This document shows positions 16,476-24,719 of a stretch of DNA of 50,938 nucleotides, one piece after another (positions within the stretch are counted from its first letter, which is position 1; each line of letters starts with the position of its first letter). The DNA is from Actinomadura physcomitrii. GTDB taxonomy: Bacteria > Actinomycetota > Actinomycetes > Streptosporangiales > Streptosporangiaceae. The notes beneath the pieces were generated by a model, which made no database searches, had not been told where the DNA came from, and worked only from the letters and a program-made list of their open reading frames with translations. The stretch spans positions 1-50,938 of the forward strand of contig NZ_WBMS02000062.1 of assembly GCF_008923205.2 (NCBI RefSeq). Reading direction: 5' to 3'. Made by a program: the position numbers and the translations under genes.

Positions 16476-17750
16476 GTGTCAGCGGATCGGACGGCCACGT
16501 TCGCCGACCTCTTTCGGGTCGGCGAATACCGGGCGCTATTGATCGCCAACCTGATCTCCAATCTGGGGGACCAACTCGCCCGGGTGAGTCTCGCCCTCCT
16601 GGTCTTCGACAGCAGCGGTTCATCATTCCTCACCGCGCTGACCTACGCGCTGACCCTGCTCCCCGCGATGGTGGGCGGGCCGCTGCTGGGCGGGCTGGCC
16701 GACCGGTACCCACGTCGCGACCTGCTCATCGCGTCCAATCTGATCCGAACCATCCTTGCCGCGGCGATGGCACTGCCCATGTTGCCCTTGGCCGCGGTGT
16801 ACGCACTGGTGTTCGCGTTGGCACTCCTGGACGCGCCGGAACGGGCCGCACGCACCGCCCTGGTCCGGGACCTGCTGTCCGGGGATCTCTACACGCTCGG
16901 AGTGGCGACCAATCAACTCACGTACCAAGTGACCCTGCTGGCAGGGTTCGGTGCTGGCGCCATGGTCGTGACCTCGATCGGCCCATATTCAGCCCTGGCG
17001 GTCAACGCCACGACATTCGCCTGCTGTGCGCTGCTTCTTTGGACATGTCTTCGACCGCGTCCCGCTCTGCCCGCAGCAGGACGAAGAAGCTGGCGAGTTG
17101 AACTCGCCGAGACATTCCGGCTGATAGCCGGTTCGCCGCAACTGCGCGCGATCCTCGCCCTCGCTCTGCTCGCGGGATACTTCGTGGTCCCCGTGGGCCT
17201 CGCCGTTCCGTACGCCGCTCAGATCCACCTGCCGACGCGGCTAGTGGGCCTGCTGCTAGCCGCCGTCCCGGCCGGAAACGTGGTCGGCATGGTCGTGATC
17301 GGCCGATTGCTGCGGCAAAGGACGCGGGTCACGGTCATGGGACCGCTGGCGGCGCTGGCCGGGCTCCCGCTCACCGCCTGCGTCCTGCACCCGGGGGCCA
17401 CCGGATCCCTGACCCTGTTCGGTCTCACCGGTGTGGCCGCGGCCTATCAGGTGATCGCGCAGGCGGAGTTCGTGCGGGCCGTGCCCGCCCACCGGCGCGG
17501 TCAGGCCCTCGGCCTGGCGGCCCCGGCGATCACCGCCGTCCAGGGTGCGGGGGCCTTGCTCGGCGGCCTGCTCGCCGACCACATCGGCCCCGCCTACACG
17601 ATCGCGCTCACAGGGACCGCGGGCCTGGTCACCGGGATTCCGCTGGCTATCGTCTGGCACAGGGTCCGTACGAGCGCACCCACCGTTCCCGGGCCCGATC
17701 GCGACGCCGCGGACACGCCGACCGCGCGTGATCCGGCTCGAGGGCCGTGA
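16476..17750 (+). CDS. MFS transporter, drug-efflux (MFS_3/macrolide-exporter-like) type
   Basis: 424 residues from the GTG at 16476. About twelve hydrophobic segments are visible in two halves with a charged central loop (near residues 195-212, RPRPALPAAGRRSWR). The first helix region (LISNLGDQLARVSLALLVF) and the GGLADRYPRRDLL motif between helices 2 and 3 fit the MFS_3 group that includes Mef-type macrolide exporters. The protein should export a small hydrophobic compound by proton antiport across the cytoplasmic membrane. The upstream 7-codon ORF and hairpin suggest translation-dependent induction. A strong terminator follows at 17846-17890. Confidence 0.9.
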   Translation: MSADRTATFADLFRVGEYRALLIANLISNLGDQLARVSLALLVFDSSGSSFLTALTYALTLLPAMVGGPLLGGLADRYPRRDLLIASNLIRTILAAAMALPMLPLAAVYALVFALALLDAPERAARTALVRDLLSGDLYTLGVATNQLTYQVTLLAGFGAGAMVVTSIGPYSALAVNATTFACCALLLWTCLRPRPALPAAGRRSWRVELAETFRLIAGSPQLRAILALALLAGYFVVPVGLAVPYAAQIHLPTRLVGLLLAAVPAGNVVGMVVIGRLLRQRTRVTVMGPLAALAGLPLTACVLHPGATGSLTLFGLTGVAAAYQVIAQAEFVRAVPAHRRGQALGLAAPAITAVQGAGALLGGLLADHIGPAYTIALTGTAGLVTGIPLAIVWHRVRTSAPTVPGPDRDAADTPTARDPARGP

Positions 17751-17845
17751 GGCGCCCCTTGGCCGCCGAGGAGATGTTGCCAGGGAGCACAACAGGGCTC
17801 ACCTTCGCTCACCTCCACCTTGACCCGGTGACGGCCGGGCTTGGC

Positions 17846-17890
17846 GAGCCTTCCCCGCCGGCCTGCAATCCCGGCCGGCGGGGAAGGCTC
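17846..17890. terminator. strong bidirectional terminator hairpin
   Basis: GAGCCTTCCCCGCCGGCC (17846-17863) pairs perfectly over 18 bases with 17873-17890 around a nine-base loop. It lies between the convergent MFS gene (+) and the GAF gene that ends the conservon (-), so it can stop transcription from both sides. Confidence 0.9.
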
Positions 17891-17936
17891 ATCGCGGTGA
17901 CGGTACCGCGGGAGTTTTCTCAGCGGGCATTGCCGC

Positions 17937-18518
17937 TCACGACTCCGGCCGATCCGGCACGAGCCCGGATCCGTCGCCCGGGCGCGCTCGGCGCTCGATC
18001 TTGCGCATGAGTTCGGCGGCCCGGGACTTTATGTACGCGATCCCGTCCGCTCCCCACTCACGAGTCTTCGTGTCGATGACGGCGACGGTCCCGAGCGCCA
18101 CCGTCCCATCGATCAGCGGAGCCCCCAGATAGGAGCGGACCCCGATCGCATCGACCACTGGATTGCCAGCGAAAATGTGGTAGTCGTTCACCTCGTCCAG
18201 CGCCAGCGCGTGCATGCGCGCGGTTGCGTAGATGCAGAAACCACTGTCGCAGGACATCACCCGGAAGGGGTCGTTCTTCGGGTCCACGCCCCTTTCCTCG
18301 GAGGATGGATAGATCCCTGCGAAGAACTGCCGCTCCGGACCGATGATGTTAACGCCCGCGATGGGCGTGTCCAGATCCTTTGCCAAGGCCGCGGCGAACT
18401 CGTCGAACTCGGGGTTCGGGTCCTCGCTCAGGAGGTCGAGTTCTCGCAACCGCGCGGTACGGCGATGCACGTCACGGTCGACGGGGGTCACGAATCGAAA
18501 GGCTGGAGAAAGAGTCAC
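17937..18518 (-). CDS. GAF domain protein, last gene of a conservon
   Basis: 193 residues from the GTG at 18518, behind GAGGAG. Almost the whole protein is a GAF domain (about 25-175): a helix with EFDEFAAALAKDLDTPIAGVNII, a strand pair (RQFFAGIYP), the CDSGFCIYATA segment, and the closing strands VRSYLGAPLIDGTVALGTVAVID. GAF domains bind small ligands, haem or cyclic nucleotides. Cys residues at the CDSGFC site could bind a cofactor, but this is not shown. It follows the Ras-like GTPase gene by 37 bases and is probably co-transcribed. The fifth conservon gene is often a cytochrome P450, so a GAF protein here is a variant. Confidence 0.85.
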   Translation of the reverse strand: MTLSPAFRFVTPVDRDVHRRTARLRELDLLSEDPNPEFDEFAAALAKDLDTPIAGVNIIGPERQFFAGIYPSSEERGVDPKNDPFRVMSCDSGFCIYATARMHALALDEVNDYHIFAGNPVVDAIGVRSYLGAPLIDGTVALGTVAVIDTKTREWGADGIAYIKSRAAELMRKIERRARPGDGSGLVPDRPES

Positions 18519-18555
18519 TCGGCACTCCTCATTTCCTTTTTGGTTGGATTTGGGC

Positions 18556-19131
18556 TTAGTGCGGGGCTAGTGTGTCTAGAAGGTATTTGATCAGAGAGCG
18601 CAGGACAAAATTCGCGGAGCGGGGCTCTCTGGCATCGCACAGCACGATCGGGACGTCCGGATCGAGCCCGAGAGCAGCGCGCACTTCTGCGGCTTCGTAA
18701 CGGAACGCGTCGTCGAATTGGTTCACGGCGACCAGGAAAAATATACCTCCGCGTTCGAAGAAGTCCACCGCGGCGAAGCATTCCTCGAGATGGCGGGTAT
18801 CGGCCAGGATCACCGCGCCGAGCGCCCCGTCGGCCAGTTCCTTCCACATGAACCAGAAACGTTCCTGCCCGGGCATTCCGAACAGATACAGCACGATGTC
18901 GTGCTGCTCGATGGTGATACGACCGAAGTCCATGGCGACGGTGGTGGTCGACTTGCTCTGCACCCGGCTCACGTCGTCGACGCCGACGCTGGCTGTGGTC
19001 ACGATCTCCTCCGTGTTCAACGGCTCGATTTCGCTAGCCGAACCAACGAAGGTCGTCTTTCCAACGCCGAAGCCGCCCGCGATCAGGACCTTGACCTGTG
19101 TCGAGGCGACTTCAGATTCGCTGTAGACCAT
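18556..19131 (-). CDS. cvnD: CvnD-type Ras-like GTPase of a conservon
   Basis: 191 residues from the ATG at 19131, preceded by GGAGAGA; this start lies 20 bases inside the DUF742 gene. The P-loop GGFGVGKTT, a switch II-like MPGQERFWFMW (in place of DxxGQ) and a VNQFDD motif in place of NKxD are visible. This is the pattern of conservon GTPases in actinomycetes. CvnD proteins are thought to work with the roadblock and DUF742 partners as a membrane-proximal switch below the CvnA sensor kinase. All four core partners are present directly upstream. Confidence 0.9.
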   Translation of the reverse strand: MVYSESEVASTQVKVLIAGGFGVGKTTFVGSASEIEPLNTEEIVTTASVGVDDVSRVQSKSTTTVAMDFGRITIEQHDIVLYLFGMPGQERFWFMWKELADGALGAVILADTRHLEECFAAVDFFERGGIFFLVAVNQFDDAFRYEAAEVRAALGLDPDVPIVLCDAREPRSANFVLRSLIKYLLDTLAPH

Positions 19132-19483
19132 CGAGAAGTCTCTCCAGAAGAGCTCTGTCGTGCGCAGGGGCACGAGGACTTGGTGCCTGGGGGGCTATGG
19201 CGCCGCAGTCAACCAGGTCGGCCAGAAGGACTTTCATCACCACCACGGGAAGACGCATACGCGCCGCCAATTCGGCGACTGAGATCGGCCTGCGGCACAG
19301 TTCGAGCACCTGAACGTGCTCCAGCTCCAGTGCCGAGCCGGCACGGCCGGTGCTGACCAGCATCGTGAGCAGATCCAACTCCACCTTCGGGCGGGTCCGC
19401 CCCCCGTTCACGGTGTATGCGCGTACCAGCGGCCCGGCCGCGTCGTCGACCCAGACCCTGTCCTCCCGACCGGCCACGATCAC
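19112..19483 (-). CDS. cvnC: DUF742 protein of a conservon (CvnC)
   Basis: 123 residues. The GTG at 19483 overlaps the stop of the roadblock gene (GTGA). The N-terminal part has the DUF742 wording RAYTVNGGRT. The rest is a winged helix-turn-helix-like fold (LEHVQVLELCRRPISVAELAARM, LPVVVMKVLLADLVDCGAI). The role is a signalling adaptor between the roadblock protein and the GTPase. It overlaps the GTPase gene by 20 bases, so the genes are translationally linked. Confidence 0.9.
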   Translation of the reverse strand: MIVAGREDRVWVDDAAGPLVRAYTVNGGRTRPKVELDLLTMLVSTGRAGSALELEHVQVLELCRRPISVAELAARMRLPVVVMKVLLADLVDCGAIAPQAPSPRAPAHDRALLERLLDGLQRI

Positions 19484-19911
19484 CGCATCCGGTCATCGGC
19501 CGCGGCGGGCGCCGGGCGGGGGGCGGTGCCCAGGAAGGGGCGGACGGCTTTGATCAGGCGGGCCATCTCGAATCCGATGACGGCCGGGTCGGCACTCCCC
19601 TCCGCCAGCACCGCGAGGACCGAGTTGAACCCGGCCCACGAAATGAACAGCTGACTGGAGTGGAGTTCGACCACGACCTGCCGGACATCGGTCCCGTTGT
19701 CGAATCTCGTGCTCGCGCTACGTGACATGGAGAACAGGCCGGAGGCGAGCGCCGCGAGATATTCTGAATTGGTGCGGTCCAGGCCGTGGCGGGCTTTTAC
19801 CATTCCGTCGGAGGACAGTAGGACGCTGCCACGGATCGCCGGAACCTCTTGAGCCAGCCCCTTGAGGAGCCAGGCCAGGTCCGCCAGCTGGTTCGAAGTG
19901 GTGCCGGCCAT
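19480..19911 (-). CDS. cvnB: roadblock/LC7 domain protein of a conservon (CvnB)
   Basis: 143 residues from the ATG at 19911, with AAGGAG upstream. The roadblock/LC7 fold is clear: LADLAWLLKGLAQEVPAIRGSVLLSSDGMVKA followed by the long helix YLAALASGLFSMSRSAS and the strands VVVELHSSQLFISWAG. Such proteins dimerise and regulate small GTPases (as MglB acts on MglA), which fits the adjacent CvnD. It sits ten bases downstream of the sensor kinase gene. Confidence 0.92.
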   Translation of the reverse strand: MAGTTSNQLADLAWLLKGLAQEVPAIRGSVLLSSDGMVKARHGLDRTNSEYLAALASGLFSMSRSASTRFDNGTDVRQVVVELHSSQLFISWAGFNSVLAVLAEGSADPAVIGFEMARLIKAVRPFLGTAPRPAPAAADDRMR

Positions 19912-19921
19912 TGGACGCTCC

Positions 19922-21619
19922 TTACGGGTTCATGGTGGATGAGGGGTCGATGCCATTCGGGCCATTAGCAGGACGTGGTTGCTCGGCATCACGCATCCCC
20001 TGACGAAAAGCCGCCATCAGGCCGTGATTGAGCTGGACGTCCTCGGCGCTGTCCAGCGCCAGGGGTGCCTCTGTTGGTTCAGGGGCGAAGTTTGTCTGGG
20101 CGCGCCGCTTCGGCAGTTCCGGACGGCCGTCTTCGGCCACGGGAGACGTTGAGCCGGGCTGACGGTCCGGCCGGTCGGTCATGGTCGCCCACTCGTCCGG
20201 CCACGGCTCGGACGGCGCTGCACTGTAGGTGTCGTCGGTATTCGGTGAACTCGGTACCGGGCTCGGAGGGGGCCCGTACCGATCCCGAGACGGAGGCGCC
20301 GGGGGCAGGCCCGGCGAGGGGGCCGGCACGGAGCCGGGGAAGTCGGCTGGCGGCGCCGGATGAGCATCGATGCCCGGCACTTCCGAACCGATCAGCTCGT
20401 GCGGAATCACCACGACCGCCTGTGTCCCGCCGTAGATGTTCGCCTGCAGCCTGACGGCGATTTTGTGTCGGCGTGAAAGTGCGGCCACGACGAGGAGGCC
20501 GATGCGCCCCTCCTCCAGCAAACGGTCGTCGCCGAGCCGTTCCGCGTCGTACAGGAGGTCGTTCAGCCGGTGCTGGGCTTCCACCGGTATTCCGAGGCCG
20601 CGATCTTCGATTTCGACTGCGAGCCCGGCGGTCACCGTCTCCACCCGGACGAACACCTCCGTGTGCGGCGGAGCGAACTTCGTGGCGTTCTCGATGAGTT
20701 CGGCCAGAAGATGGACGACGTCGGAGACCGCGCCCCCGTCGAGGGTGCCTTCGACGGGGGGAACCACTTTGACCCGGGCGTACTGCTCGACTTCGGCGAT
20801 TGCCGAGCGAAGCACCTCGTGCACGGAGACCGGCCTGCTCCACTGGCGGCGTGGGGCGGCTCCGCCGACGACGGCGAGGCTTTCGGCCTGGCGGCGCACC
20901 CGGGCCGTAAGATGATCGATTCGGAAGAGTTCCTTGAGGAGATCCGGGTCCTCGACCCGGTTCTCCAACTCGTCGAGGCTCTGGAGCGCCCGATGCAGCA
21001 ATGTCTGCATCCGCAGGGAGAGATTGACGAACACCTCTACTCTGCGCTCGAGGCCGTTTGCAGGCTCCTGCCGGGTCGCCGACTCGACAAGAGCGTTCCA
21101 TGCCTCGTTGTGAGCCTTCTGCAACTCCCATCCGAGCCGCTCGGCCGGGTCCGCGGTCTCGGCCGGTTGAGAATCGACGGCACGAAGCGACGGGATCTCG
21201 CCGGCCGCGATCCGATTGCCGAGGTCCCGTAGTTCCTCTCTGCCGTGGAGTACCAGGCCGGCCAATGCGTCAAGTCGGGAGTGGGCTCCCTCACCTCTCT
21301 GGGCCGGCGCGGCGGGCATCGGCCGTGCCCGGCGGGCTGTCGCCTCAGCCGCGAGGGCGGCGCCGAAAAGAACCCCTGCCGCTGCCATAGCGATGACGAC
21401 GAGCGCCCATCGAACCTTCACCGGCAACGGCTCGGTCCTGATCAGGATCGTCACCGCGAGCAGTCCAAGACCCGCCATCAGGGCCGAGGGGATGACCGCC
21501 GCGCACAACTGGACGACACGATCGTCGGCAGGTCGCCTTCGTCGCCGACGGGACGGGCGGGTCGCCCCCGTTGTGCCTCGGCGTGCAGGGACCGTGGTGT
21601 GCGGCGAAGGCTCAGGCAT
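19922..21619 (-). CDS. cvnA: conservon sensor histidine kinase-like protein (CvnA)
   Basis: 565 residues from the ATG at 21619, behind AAGGA. Two TM helices lie at about 38-60 and 72-95 with almost no extracellular loop. A coiled dimerisation region (about 115-250) precedes a HATPase_c domain (about 275-400) with an N-box (LLAELIENATKF), a D-x-G-x-G box (EDRGLGIPVE) and a G2 region (GRIGLLVVAALSRRH). The last 165 residues are Pro-rich and disordered. No HisKA-type phospho-acceptor is obvious, as usual for CvnA. It heads the operon and its promoter region is shared with the small ORF at 21784. Confidence 0.9.
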   Translation of the reverse strand: MPEPSPHTTVPARRGTTGATRPSRRRRRRPADDRVVQLCAAVIPSALMAGLGLLAVTILIRTEPLPVKVRWALVVIAMAAAGVLFGAALAAEATARRARPMPAAPAQRGEGAHSRLDALAGLVLHGREELRDLGNRIAAGEIPSLRAVDSQPAETADPAERLGWELQKAHNEAWNALVESATRQEPANGLERRVEVFVNLSLRMQTLLHRALQSLDELENRVEDPDLLKELFRIDHLTARVRRQAESLAVVGGAAPRRQWSRPVSVHEVLRSAIAEVEQYARVKVVPPVEGTLDGGAVSDVVHLLAELIENATKFAPPHTEVFVRVETVTAGLAVEIEDRGLGIPVEAQHRLNDLLYDAERLGDDRLLEEGRIGLLVVAALSRRHKIAVRLQANIYGGTQAVVVIPHELIGSEVPGIDAHPAPPADFPGSVPAPSPGLPPAPPSRDRYGPPPSPVPSSPNTDDTYSAAPSEPWPDEWATMTDRPDRQPGSTSPVAEDGRPELPKRRAQTNFAPEPTEAPLALDSAEDVQLNHGLMAAFRQGMRDAEQPRPANGPNGIDPSSTMNP

Positions 21620-21783
21620 CGGCGTCCTTGGTTCGGCTGATAAAGCTATAGGGGCTACCGTCCTGAGTTACGTGGAAGGCGCACGGGCATATCCATAGCT
21701 GTGGAAGCCGCGGGGGCGCGGTTCCCGCGTTGCGGGGACCAGTGGGTGCGGCCGAACACCGGTGGCGTCGGACGGTAGGACCT

Positions 21784-21993
21784 GTGACGCATCCTCTCCG
21801 GCCCCGCCCCCCGCACATGGTCGCCCTGGCGGATCAGATGAAGGCGGCCCTTCGTGACAAGGACGGTGATCGTTTCGCTCACACCGTCCGTGCGCTTTAC
21901 CTGCACGACCCTGCCGCAGCCAAGATGATCCTGCGGGAAGGGCTGCGGCAGGCGGCCGGTTCCGAGCCCCGCCTGAAGCCTCCGGGACGGTGA
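21784..21993 (+). CDS. small hypothetical protein
   Basis: 69 residues from the GTG at 21784, which lies four bases after GTAGGA; an ATG at 21817 is the alternative start. After a Pro/Arg-rich beginning, most of the product is helical (VALADQMKAALRDKDGDRF, AAAKMILREGLRQAAG). It has good codon bias. No family is recognised. It is divergent from the conservon and convergent with the HATPase-like gene 45 bases away. Confidence 0.5.
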   Translation: MTHPLRPRPPHMVALADQMKAALRDKDGDRFAHTVRALYLHDPAAAKMILREGLRQAAGSEPRLKPPGR

Positions 21994-22037
21994 CTTGCAG
22001 GGGCGCCGACCGGCGGCAAGGGCAGCGTGTTCGCCCG

Positions 22038-22472
22038 CTATCGGTCGAGGTTGATTTCGGCCCACGTCCACGAACCGTCGTCCATCGAGTGACGGCCGAA
22101 CGCGGTGTTCGGCAGGTCGAGGTCGGCGAAGTCCGCCGAGCCGGCCCTGTGAGCGTGCCGTGCCGGGACTTTGTCGAAGATCTCGATACGGACGTATCGC
22201 CCGTCCTGGCGGTGGATGAGCCGGATCGCGACCTCCAGCTCGTCCGCCCGGCCCGCGGCCCGCATGCCGCACACCGCCTCACCCACCAGTTCGCTGACGG
22301 CGACCTCCGCGGCCACGGTGACGCGGAAGTTCTTCACCGCCCACCCCGCGAGAGCCGCGCTCAGGAGGCCCTCGGCGGCGCGTACGAGCCCCATGGTGGG
22401 CTGGTGGAACAGGACGTAGCAAGCCTTCTCGTCCGCCAGCGGGATTGTTGTCGTGCCCGGAATCCTGGTCAT
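22038..22472 (-). CDS. HATPase-like (anti-sigma-type) protein with degenerate ATP-binding motifs
   Basis: 144 residues from the ATG at 22472, with GAGGGA upstream. The fold matches HATPase_c_2 proteins of the anti-sigma/regulator type: a long helix with SELVGEAV, strands LEVAIRLIHRQDG and VRIEIFDKVP (Asp100), and the closing strand SWTWAEINL. The N-box Asn is replaced by Glu65 and no glycine-rich G2 box (GRGL) is present between residues 105 and 130. ATP binding and kinase activity are therefore doubtful. It lies eleven bases after the sigma factor gene in the same operon, which makes it the likely regulator of that sigma factor, possibly by binding alone. Confidence 0.8.
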   Translation of the reverse strand: MTRIPGTTTIPLADEKACYVLFHQPTMGLVRAAEGLLSAALAGWAVKNFRVTVAAEVAVSELVGEAVCGMRAAGRADELEVAIRLIHRQDGRYVRIEIFDKVPARHAHRAGSADFADLDLPNTAFGRHSMDDGSWTWAEINLDR

Positions 22473-22483
22473 GGCGCATTCCC

Positions 22484-23377
22484 TCAGACGGCGTCGGCGA
22501 TGGGCTCGTTGAGCTTGGCCAGAGCCTTCTGCTGTATTTGGCGAACTCCTTCACGAGACAGCCCGAGCTGTTCACCGATGACGCGCAGCGGCTGTTCCTC
22601 CTCCCCATCCAGGCCGAATCGGCGGGTCAGCACGTACAGTTCGCGTGTGTTGAGGTTCGGCAGTCCGTGATTGATGAGCGCACGCAGGTGGAACCGGAGT
22701 TGCACCTGGTCCTCGATGCTCGAGGACGGATCGGGGAGACGGTCCTCCCAGGGAATCGTGTCCTCACCCTGCCCGCCGATCGGCGCTTGGAGGCTCTCCA
22801 GGCGAGGCGCATCCAGGACTCGGTGGACCTGGGCTTCGGTGACTCCCGCTCGCCTGGCGATCTCGGCGTGATCGCAGACCGCGTCGGCTCCGTGGTCCTC
22901 CAGGAAGGCGCGCTCGGCGGCGAGGATGGCCGGGCGCTTCTCGAAGTCGCTGAGGTTGAGATTGGGGTGATCGGCGTCCCGGACGGCCCGCAGCACCTCG
23001 CGCTGGATCGGCTTGAACGCCCAACTGGCGAACGAGCCCCGCGCGGGATCGTAGGACGCGATGGCCCAGAGCAACCCGACCTTGCCGGCGCTCTGAAAAT
23101 CCTCACTGTGCTGACTGGACCTTGAGGTGAACATGGCGACATACCGCCGCACGAGACCGTAGTTGGCGGCCATGATCTCGGACGTCAGATCGTCCAGCTC
23201 GCGCTCGTCCCGCCGCAATGCCGCCTCGGACACCTCGTCGAGGTCACCGGCTTCGGCCTTGGCCCGCAGCTCGGCGATGCGATCCGAGAGCTCTTTCCGG
23301 CGGGCGAAGAGTTCGTCGTTCCGGCTGTGGAGTTGGGTGGCGGGATGTCCGTCACCGGTCGGCTGCGCGATGTCCAT
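22484..23377 (-). CDS. sigma-70 family RNA polymerase sigma factor
   Basis: 297 residues from the ATG at 23377, behind GGGAGAGAG. Regions in order: a charged coiled-coil N-terminus (about 20-65), sigma region 2 (about 67-135; LVRRYVAMFTSRSSQHSEDFQ and SFASWAFKPIQREVLRAVR), region 3 (about 165-215; HAEIARRAGVTEAQVHRVL) and region 4 (about 240-292; the helix-turn-helix LRVIGEQLGLSREGVRQIQQ). It keeps region 3, so it is not an ECF type but closer to group 2/3. It is co-transcribed with the HATPase-like gene. Target promoters are unknown. Confidence 0.92.
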   Translation of the reverse strand: MDIAQPTGDGHPATQLHSRNDELFARRKELSDRIAELRAKAEAGDLDEVSEAALRRDERELDDLTSEIMAANYGLVRRYVAMFTSRSSQHSEDFQSAGKVGLLWAIASYDPARGSFASWAFKPIQREVLRAVRDADHPNLNLSDFEKRPAILAAERAFLEDHGADAVCDHAEIARRAGVTEAQVHRVLDAPRLESLQAPIGGQGEDTIPWEDRLPDPSSSIEDQVQLRFHLRALINHGLPNLNTRELYVLTRRFGLDGEEEQPLRVIGEQLGLSREGVRQIQQKALAKLNEPIADAV

Positions 23378-23969
23378 CTCACTCTCTCCCTGGCTTGTTC
23401 TCCACGCAAGCTGCGAGGTGACGATCTCTAATAACGGTCGGTGCGGAAAAGAGGTCGTTGACAGGCCGATGACGGTGGCCGACGGCGGAAAACGTTCGGG
23501 ATTCTCAAGCGGTAGGTCAGGGGAGTAGCCGTATGTCCAGGTAGGAGGCCATCGCTAAGGTCTACAGGCGTGGCCGGATCAGGGCCGCCGCCGTATTCCG
23601 TTGACACGTTATTGATCGCTAGTAGGCGGCACGTTGATGCGCCGGTGTCCCCGCGGTGCGGTTGTAGTGTGCGAATTGGCCGAACGACACGGGCTTGAGC
23701 GAAACAGCTTGCCGATCCGTGCGCGCACGGACTTTAGAGGGCATGGCGGAGGTTAAGCGTTCTGGTGGGGACGGGCGGCGACACCGCGCACCCGCGAGCC
23801 CGAGAGCAAACGGAGATTCAACGGACGATTCCGGCGGTCCAGGGCCGCGCTCACCGCTCGTCGGGTCGGTATCGGCATCGCGAGGGGCTACCACCGGCAC
23901 GCGCGGGGAGCCTGACGTAGCTGGTCCGGATCAGCCCTCCACCGCCGGGTGCTGAGGTAAAACGGTTCA
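23378..23969. other. 592-base intergenic region without a convincing gene
   Basis: It holds the promoter of the sigma factor operon and possibly that of the gene at 23970. A TTGACA (about 23601) is visible on the plus strand. A plus-strand frame at 23743-23955 (starting MAEVKRSGG) is low-complexity with no binding site, so I do not call it. I see no RNA gene or large repeat. Confidence 0.4.
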
Positions 23970-24719
23970 ATGGGTTTCGCGTTGGTCCAGGCGCAGGCGG
24001 GAACGCCGCCTGGTGGTGTGGAGGAGCTGATCGGTGCGGGCGATGCTGCCCTGGATCGGGATTCCCTGGTCGTCGCAGGCCAGGCATTGACCTGGCAGAC
24101 GACGTTCACGAGCGGCTCTCTTACCGCCGTTCCGCTGAATGAGACCTCCGCGATGGTCTTCAGCCGGGTCGGCGGGACAGGCTCGGGGCAGTGGCACGAG
24201 CGGTTCGCGCGAGGACTCGGTCACCGCATGGCGGGCGAGATCACCGTCGCCTCCGTCACCGCCGGACTCCTGGACGAAGCGGCCGGGATGGCCGAGGACT
24301 CCGAGATGCTCGGTTCCGCCATCGACGGGCTGGCGCGGCTGCTCACAGAGGTGGAAGAGGCGCAGATGATGGAGGTGTCCGCCGCCCGGATCGTCGCCGA
24401 TACCCTCAGCACCCACGCCGCTCTCATGGGCGCACTCACCGATCAGCAGGTCTCCGAGCGGCGGCAGGGGGACTTCACCATCCATACCGTGCGTTCGACG
24501 TCCGCCGGTCTGCCGCGTCCCGCTCTCGAACGCGCTCGGGCGCGGGTCGGCCTCCCCTGGCCCACGCGGGTGGAGAACGGGTTAGGCAGTGACCTCGGGC
24601 TGGCCCGCTGGTGCACGGCCATGCAGGCTCACGGCCACCAGATGTGGTCGCGGCTGGAAGACGAGGGGATCCTCGTCACCGACCTGTGGCTGCGGAATCA
24701 TCCGGTCTCGCAGGGATGA
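23970..24719 (+). CDS. hypothetical protein, unrecognised family
   Basis: 249 residues with good actinobacterial codon bias. The N-terminal 75 residues look beta-rich (SLVVAGQALTWQTTFTSGSLTAVPLNETSAMVF). Residues about 80-165 are helical and acidic (GEITVASVTAGLLDEAAGMAED, ALMGALTDQQVSERRQG), and the C-terminus has several Trp residues (LPWPTRVENG, HGHQMWSRLEDEG). No signal peptide or TM helix. It ends 43 bases inside the convergent response regulator gene. The likely start is the ATG at 23970, although the binding site is weak. No function is assigned. Confidence 0.6.
   Translation: MGFALVQAQAGTPPGGVEELIGAGDAALDRDSLVVAGQALTWQTTFTSGSLTAVPLNETSAMVFSRVGGTGSGQWHERFARGLGHRMAGEITVASVTAGLLDEAAGMAEDSEMLGSAIDGLARLLTEVEEAQMMEVSAARIVADTLSTHAALMGALTDQQVSERRQGDFTIHTVRSTSAGLPRPALERARARVGLPWPTRVENGLGSDLGLARWCTAMQAHGHQMWSRLEDEGILVTDLWLRNHPVSQG

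Noticed and set aside
23743..23955. Small plus-strand frame starting MAEVKRSGG
   Set aside because: Low-complexity Gly/Pro/Arg/Ser product without a binding site; probably chance.
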